Position numbers and translations under genes: made by a program
Notes under the pieces: model-generated
Databases searched by the model: none
What the model saw: only the letters and a program-made list of their open reading frames with translations
Told to the model about the DNA's origin: nothing
Assembly (NCBI GenBank): GCA_001871685.1
Contig: MNVK01000043.1
Span: 1 to 8,858, forward strand
Source of the DNA: Nitrospirae bacterium CG1_02_44_142
GTDB lineage: Bacteria; Nitrospirota; Thermodesulfovibrionia; Thermodesulfovibrionales; UBA1546
Direction of reading: 5' to 3'
DNA: 8,858 nt
Part shown: positions 5,938 through 8,858 of the stretch, in pieces
Layout of the letters: every line of letters begins with the position of its first letter
How positions within the stretch are numbered: position 1 is the stretch's first letter

Positions 5938-7698
5938 ATGCCTGATATAAAGGTTCTGCCTGTTGACTTAAGAAATAAAATTGCCGCAGGAGAGGTGGTG
6001 GAACGGCCTGCCTCTGTTGTGAAGGAACTCATAGAAAACGCAATTGACGCTGAAGGCTCAGAGATAAAGATAGAAGCGCTTTATGGAGGCCGGAGGCTAA
6101 TCAGGGTTTCGGACAACGGCGCAGGCATGGATGAAGAAGACGCGCATTTGTGTTTTGAGAGCCATGCAACAAGCAAGATTAGAAGCGACGCCGATTTGTT
6201 CAATATCACGACAATGGGATTTCGCGGGGAAGCTCTTTCTTCAATCGCAGCAGTCGCAAGGATTAAGCTCATTACAGGATTAAAAGGCGCTGCCTCCGGA
6301 ATATCAGTAGAAATCTCGGGAGGAGAAATAAAAGAGATAAAAGCCTCCCCTTTTTCAGGGACGTCTGTTGAGGTGAAGGATTTATTTTTCAACACTCCTG
6401 CCAGGAAAAAATTCCTAAAGACAAACACCACAGAACTTTTCCATATTATTGACACTGTAACAAAAGAAGCCCTCTCACATTATGAGATTGGATTCAGGCT
6501 TTTGACTGAAAATCAGGAGACCATGATTTTTCCAAAGGCGTCAGGACTCAGGGAAAGGCTGATGCAGGTATATGGCGATGAATTTGTAAACGGGCTGATA
6601 GAGGTTCATAACCCACCAATTTCCCCAATAATCCCCCCTTGCCCCCCTTTAGTAAAGGGGGGATGGGGGGATTTAAAAGATGGGAGTAAGAGGGGATTTG
6701 AAAAATGTGAACATGTTGGAATTATGAAGATGCATACATTTGTCTCTGACATAGGGAATTTCAGGAACAGTAAGGCGCATCAATTCATATGCATAAACAA
6801 GCGTCCGATAAAAGACGCTTCGCTTTCCCATGCAGTGTACAGCGCTTACGAAGGAATACTTCCAAAAGATAAACACCCGGTATTTTTTCTTTTTTTGGAA
6901 CTTGACCCCCGCAAGGTTGATTTTAACGTTCATCCGACAAAGAGAGAGGTCAGGTTTGAAGACAAAGAGGCCGTTTACCGGTTTGTGAATACAGGCATAC
7001 GCGACGCCGTAAAAGTCGGAAGGGCCGGGCATGTAAAACCATTTACAGAGACCCCATCCATGCAGTATGACTCTGCAAATTATGAAGGAATAGGCGAGAC
7101 GCCTTCTCATGTCTCGGAGAATTTTGAACTGCCGTATAAACCGTCGCTGCCGTTTGTATATCTCGGCGATACGTTCATCGCTGTTTCAGGCAGAGGAGGG
7201 CTGAGTCTTATAGACCATCACGCAGCCCATGAAAGAATTCTTTATGAAAAATTTCTTAAGAAAATAAAGCTGGACTCGCATCAGCTGCTTTTCCCGAGAC
7301 AGGTAAATCTTTCGCATAAGGAGTACCTGGTTATCCTTGAAAACAAAAATCTACTGAATGAGTTTGGCATTGAGATTGATGACTTCGGGCATGACGCTTT
7401 AATTATCCGTTCGCTTCCTGATGCGCTTGCGGGGGCTGACCTGAGAGGAATACTCGCAGATGCCGCATCAGCATTCATGGAGGGAGACAGGCCGGACAGG
7501 GCCATAAAAGAGGAAATAGCAGCCAGGATTGCCTGCCATAAGTCAGTGCGCGGGAAAGAGATACTGAACCAATCAGAGGTCTCGCAGCTTCTTTCTGACC
7601 TTGAAAATACAGAGCATCCCGACCAGTGCCCTCACGGAAGGCCGACGCGGATTTTCTTTTCACTGGATGATTTAAATAGGATGTTTAAGAGGAAATAG
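5938..7698 (+). CDS. mutL: DNA mismatch repair protein MutL (endonuclease-proficient type) with repeat-derived insertion
   Basis: A 586-residue protein. The N-terminal GHKL ATPase is intact: IAAGEVVERPASVVKELIEN with Glu30 and Asn34, SDNGAGMD (58-65), TTMGFRGEALSS (91-102) and FFNTPARKKFLK. The transducer region includes FICINKRPIKD and the HPTKREVRF motif. The C-terminal domain has DHHAAHERILYE (426-437), fitting the MutL endonuclease pattern DxHA-x2-E-x4-E with His in place of the usual Gln, plus ACHKSVRG (532-539) and CPHGRP (564-569), which form the zinc-containing nuclease site in homologues. It should therefore nick the strand itself, as expected where no MutH exists. Residues about 225-257 are not MutL-like; they come from an in-frame palindromic repeat. 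ATG 5938 matches the conserved N terminus though no good Shine-Dalgarno site precedes it. It is divergent from the ATPase gene, and mutS is not in the window. Confidence 0.97.
   Translation: MPDIKVLPVDLRNKIAAGEVVERPASVVKELIENAIDAEGSEIKIEALYGGRRLIRVSDNGAGMDEEDAHLCFESHATSKIRSDADLFNITTMGFRGEALSSIAAVARIKLITGLKGAASGISVEISGGEIKEIKASPFSGTSVEVKDLFFNTPARKKFLKTNTTELFHIIDTVTKEALSHYEIGFRLLTENQETMIFPKASGLRERLMQVYGDEFVNGLIEVHNPPISPIIPPCPPLVKGGWGDLKDGSKRGFEKCEHVGIMKMHTFVSDIGNFRNSKAHQFICINKRPIKDASLSHAVYSAYEGILPKDKHPVFFLFLELDPRKVDFNVHPTKREVRFEDKEAVYRFVNTGIRDAVKVGRAGHVKPFTETPSMQYDSANYEGIGETPSHVSENFELPYKPSLPFVYLGDTFIAVSGRGGLSLIDHHAAHERILYEKFLKKIKLDSHQLLFPRQVNLSHKEYLVILENKNLLNEFGIEIDDFGHDALIIRSLPDALAGADLRGILADAASAFMEGDRPDRAIKEEIAARIACHKSVRGKEILNQSEVSQLLSDLENTEHPDQCPHGRPTRIFFSLDDLNRMFKRK
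6618..6700. repeat. G/C-tract palindromic repeat inserted in frame within mutL
   Basis: The core 6630-6673 is a hairpin. AATCCCCCC (6630-6638) pairs with GGGGGGATT (6665-6673), and CCCCCCTTT (6642-6650) pairs with AAAGGGGGG (6654-6662). The two stems are separated by a TTG/AT internal loop and capped by AGT. TCCCC (6622-6626) and GGGGA (6692-6696) may form an imperfect outer arm. Read in the mutL frame it encodes a Pro- and Gly-rich stretch including PPLVKGGWGD. Similar short repeats are scattered in several bacterial genomes, from memory. No second copy is present here. The exact ends are uncertain. Confidence 0.8.
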
Positions 7699-7722
7699 TT
7701 TTATGGCCCCGTCTCTTGTTTT

Positions 7723-7753
7723 TATGTGTACAAAGTGTTAAATTTGGCACATA
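7723..7753. promoter_or_regulatory. Inverted repeat upstream of the toxin-antitoxin pair, possible operator
   Basis: TATGTG (7723-7728) is mirrored by CACATA (7748-7753) with 19 bases between. The spacer holds a poor -10 candidate, TAAATT (7739-7744), 16 bases after TTGTTT (7717-7722). The AAGGAGG ribosome-binding site (7761-7767) follows, five bases or so from the ATG. Antitoxins of this kind commonly bind such repeats to control their own operon. The arms are short, so chance is not excluded. Confidence 0.3.
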
Positions 7754-7771
7754 TATAGCGAAGGAGGATTT

Positions 7772-8032
7772 ATGCCTGTAAAAATTCCAGTGAGCGACGC
7801 AAGAAAGAAACTGTCGGAAATTTTGAAAGACGTCTCGCTGCACCCTGAACATGTCTATGAGATTACCGTCAATGACATTGTCTTTGGCGAACTTCATGCG
7901 CCGTCAGCGATAGGGTTAAGAGTCGGGGCTGGCGATTCATTTTTCAAGGCGGTTGAGCAATTAGGTGAAGGGGAAACAGTCAGAGGCAAACAGAAGACCG
8001 CCAGAGAACACAATAAACACCTCTATTCATAA
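7772..8032 (+). CDS. Phd/YefM-like antitoxin of a PIN-domain toxin pair
   Basis: An 86-residue protein with a strong AAGGAGG site just before the ATG. The N-terminal segment PVSDARKKLSEILKDVSLHP, followed by VYEITVNDIVFGEL, has the strand-helix-strand layout of Phd/YefM-type antitoxins, where this part dimerises and binds DNA. The C-terminal half is hydrophilic and likely extended (LGEGETVRGKQKTAREHNKHLYS), as expected of a segment that wraps a toxin. It lies nine bases before the PIN-domain gene, so the two are almost certainly co-transcribed and co-translated. The antitoxin role rests on size, layout and the neighbouring toxin; the exact antitoxin family is less certain than the pairing. 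It starts 73 bases after mutL, and read-through from mutL is possible because no terminator is evident. Confidence 0.75.
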   Translation: MPVKIPVSDARKKLSEILKDVSLHPEHVYEITVNDIVFGELHAPSAIGLRVGAGDSFFKAVEQLGEGETVRGKQKTAREHNKHLYS

Positions 8033-8041
8033 TCGCTAAAC

Positions 8042-8458
8042 ATGATAGAATCCATAGGCAAGGTCTTTTGCGACACCTCCTTTTTCTATGCAGCGCTTGA
8101 CGAAAATGATTTTGACCACGACCGCGCAATTTCATTTGCACAATGGATAAAGGAAAACAGCGTTGCTGTGCTCACAACATGGGAAATTGTCATTGAAACT
8201 GTAACGCTTTTGCGCTACAGGCTCAACTATAAAGGCGCTGCGGTTTTTATAAAAACAGTTCTTCCAAATCTCAATATTATCTATCTCTCAGACTCTGACA
8301 GGGCCAAGGCGCTGGATACATTCCTGAAACTTAGCAAAGACAAAAAGATTTCTCTGTGCGATGCGATTTCTTATACGGTTATCAAGGAATATCTTGAAGG
8401 AATCCCGTGTATTGCCTTTGACGCTGACTTTAGGGCAATGGGGTTAAGGGTGATGTGA
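8042..8458 (+). CDS. PIN-domain ribonuclease toxin (VapC-like)
   Basis: A 138-residue protein, a typical length for single-domain PIN toxins. The acidic residues of the PIN site are present: Asp11 in VFCDTSFFYA, Glu48 (or Glu52) in TTWEIVIET, Asp107 in SLCDAISY, and Asp127 or Asp129 in FDADFRAMG. These coordinate divalent metal for RNA cleavage; VapC-type toxins cut tRNA or rRNA when freed from their antitoxin. No Shine-Dalgarno site precedes ATG 8042, which lies nine bases after the antitoxin stop, so its synthesis probably depends on translation of the antitoxin. No terminator is recognisable after it. All catalytic positions appear intact, so it is likely to be an active toxin; the RNA target cannot be read from sequence. 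Confidence 0.88.
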   Translation: MIESIGKVFCDTSFFYAALDENDFDHDRAISFAQWIKENSVAVLTTWEIVIETVTLLRYRLNYKGAAVFIKTVLPNLNIIYLSDSDRAKALDTFLKLSKDKKISLCDAISYTVIKEYLEGIPCIAFDADFRAMGLRVM

Positions 8459-8554
8459 GATACAGGATTTTTTCTAAGGCTTAAATTGTACTATCAAAAA
8501 CTTTGACTTAAAGAAACAGTTGTCGCGTCAATCCTTAATCGTGTATTTTAGAAG

Positions 8555-8858
8555 ATGCACAAAGGCTATCTTATCCTTGTCCTCCATGCCCATCTGCCTT
8601 ATATCAGGCATCCCGAACACGAATATTTTCTTGAAGAAAACTGGCTTTACGAGGCAATTACAGAGAGCTACATACCTCTGATTGATGTATTTGACAGGCT
8701 TCTTAATGACAATATTGATTTCAGAATTACGCTCTCCCTGAGCCCAACGCTTGTTGAGATGTTCAATGATTCTTTTCTAAGGGAAAGGTATCTGAGATAT
8801 ATAAACAATCTTATTGAGCTTTCAGAAAAAGAGCTTCTCAGAAACAGAGGTGATATAT
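8555..8858 (+). CDS. Glycoside hydrolase family 57 protein (alpha-glucan branching enzyme/amylase-like), 3' end outside window
   Basis: The frame is open from ATG 8555 to the window edge, giving 101 full codons. An in-frame TAG at 8549-8551 blocks any upstream start. The beginning, MHKGYLILVLHAHLPYIRHP, contains GH57 conserved region 1 (HAHLPY), followed by EYFLEENWLYEAITESYIPLI and ITLSLSPTLVEMF, as in the DUF1957-containing 1,4-alpha-glucan branching enzymes and related amylases. GH57 enzymes work through a retaining mechanism with a catalytic Glu and Asp that would lie in the missing part. The likely role is building or remodelling glycogen-like polymers in the cytoplasm. Only a weak AGAAG ribosome-binding site is visible. 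Its distance from the PIN toxin (96 bases) suggests a separate unit. The family call is strong; branching versus hydrolytic activity is undecided from this fragment. Confidence 0.9.
   Translation, partial: MHKGYLILVLHAHLPYIRHPEHEYFLEENWLYEAITESYIPLIDVFDRLLNDNIDFRITLSLSPTLVEMFNDSFLRERYLRYINNLIELSEKELLRNRGDI

Noticed and set aside
6618..6700. Repeat in mutL as a frameshift or pseudogene signature
   Set aside because: The frame continues cleanly through it and all downstream MutL motifs, including the nuclease and CPHGRP motifs, are intact.
6673..7110. Open frame of 145 codons on the minus strand inside mutL
   Set aside because: It is antisense to conserved MutL motifs and has no family resemblance or ribosome-binding site.
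8500..8554. Promoter for the GH57 gene (TTGTCG 8520-8525 and TATTTT 8544-8549)
   Set aside because: The start site would fall on the ATG itself, and the boxes are weak.
1..8858. CRISPR array, tRNA, rRNA, transposase or integrase
   Set aside because: No regularly spaced direct repeats, no cloverleaf-like sequence and no recombinase motifs were seen on either strand.

Overview
This window reads as bacterial chromosome of moderate, slightly AT-leaning composition from a Gram-negative-type organism. The evidence is a YbiS/ErfK-like L,D-transpeptidase, a GspE/PilB secretion or pilus ATPase, a MutL that keeps its endonuclease motif, and a GH57 glucan enzyme. The GAF-fused GspE/PilB ATPase and a G/C-tract palindromic repeat coding for a PPLVKGGWGD-like peptide inside a gene remind me of Nitrospirota and neighbouring lineages. 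That placement is an impression and not a demonstrated assignment.

Layout. Positions 1-519 hold the 3' part of an L,D-transpeptidase gene, convergent with a small DUF167/YggU gene (539-760, minus). After about 180 bases that include a bulged inverted repeat (894-929) comes a compact DNA-modification operon (942-3164). Its first gene is a 596-residue protein with an intact cytosine-C5 methyltransferase followed by a roughly 250-residue C-terminal domain that looks like a restriction nuclease. Three bases later comes a Vsr T:G mismatch endonuclease. A lone CopG/ribbon-helix-helix antitoxin-like gene follows (3269-3499) with no visible toxin. A long minus-strand gene (3561-5843) encodes a GAF-MshEN-GspE/PilB ATPase and has a good promoter and ribosome-binding site. 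Divergent from it is mutL (5938-7698), which carries an in-frame palindromic repeat (core 6630-6673). A Phd-like antitoxin and PIN-domain toxin pair follows (7772-8458). The window closes with the first 101 codons of a GH57-family gene (8555 onward).

How the genes fit together. The methyltransferase would mark cytosines, the fused C-terminal domain would plausibly cut unmarked DNA, and Vsr would repair the T:G mismatches left when 5-methylcytosine deaminates. This is a self-contained restriction-modification-repair cassette, flanked by what look like ordinary chromosomal genes and by antitoxin or toxin-antitoxin genes of the sort that collect in accessory slots. The two most notable points are the methyltransferase-nuclease fusion, which has a possible internal start for the nuclease half, and the repeat-derived insertion inside mutL. 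No tRNA, rRNA, CRISPR array or insertion sequence was seen, and no stretch longer than 300 bases lacks a gene.
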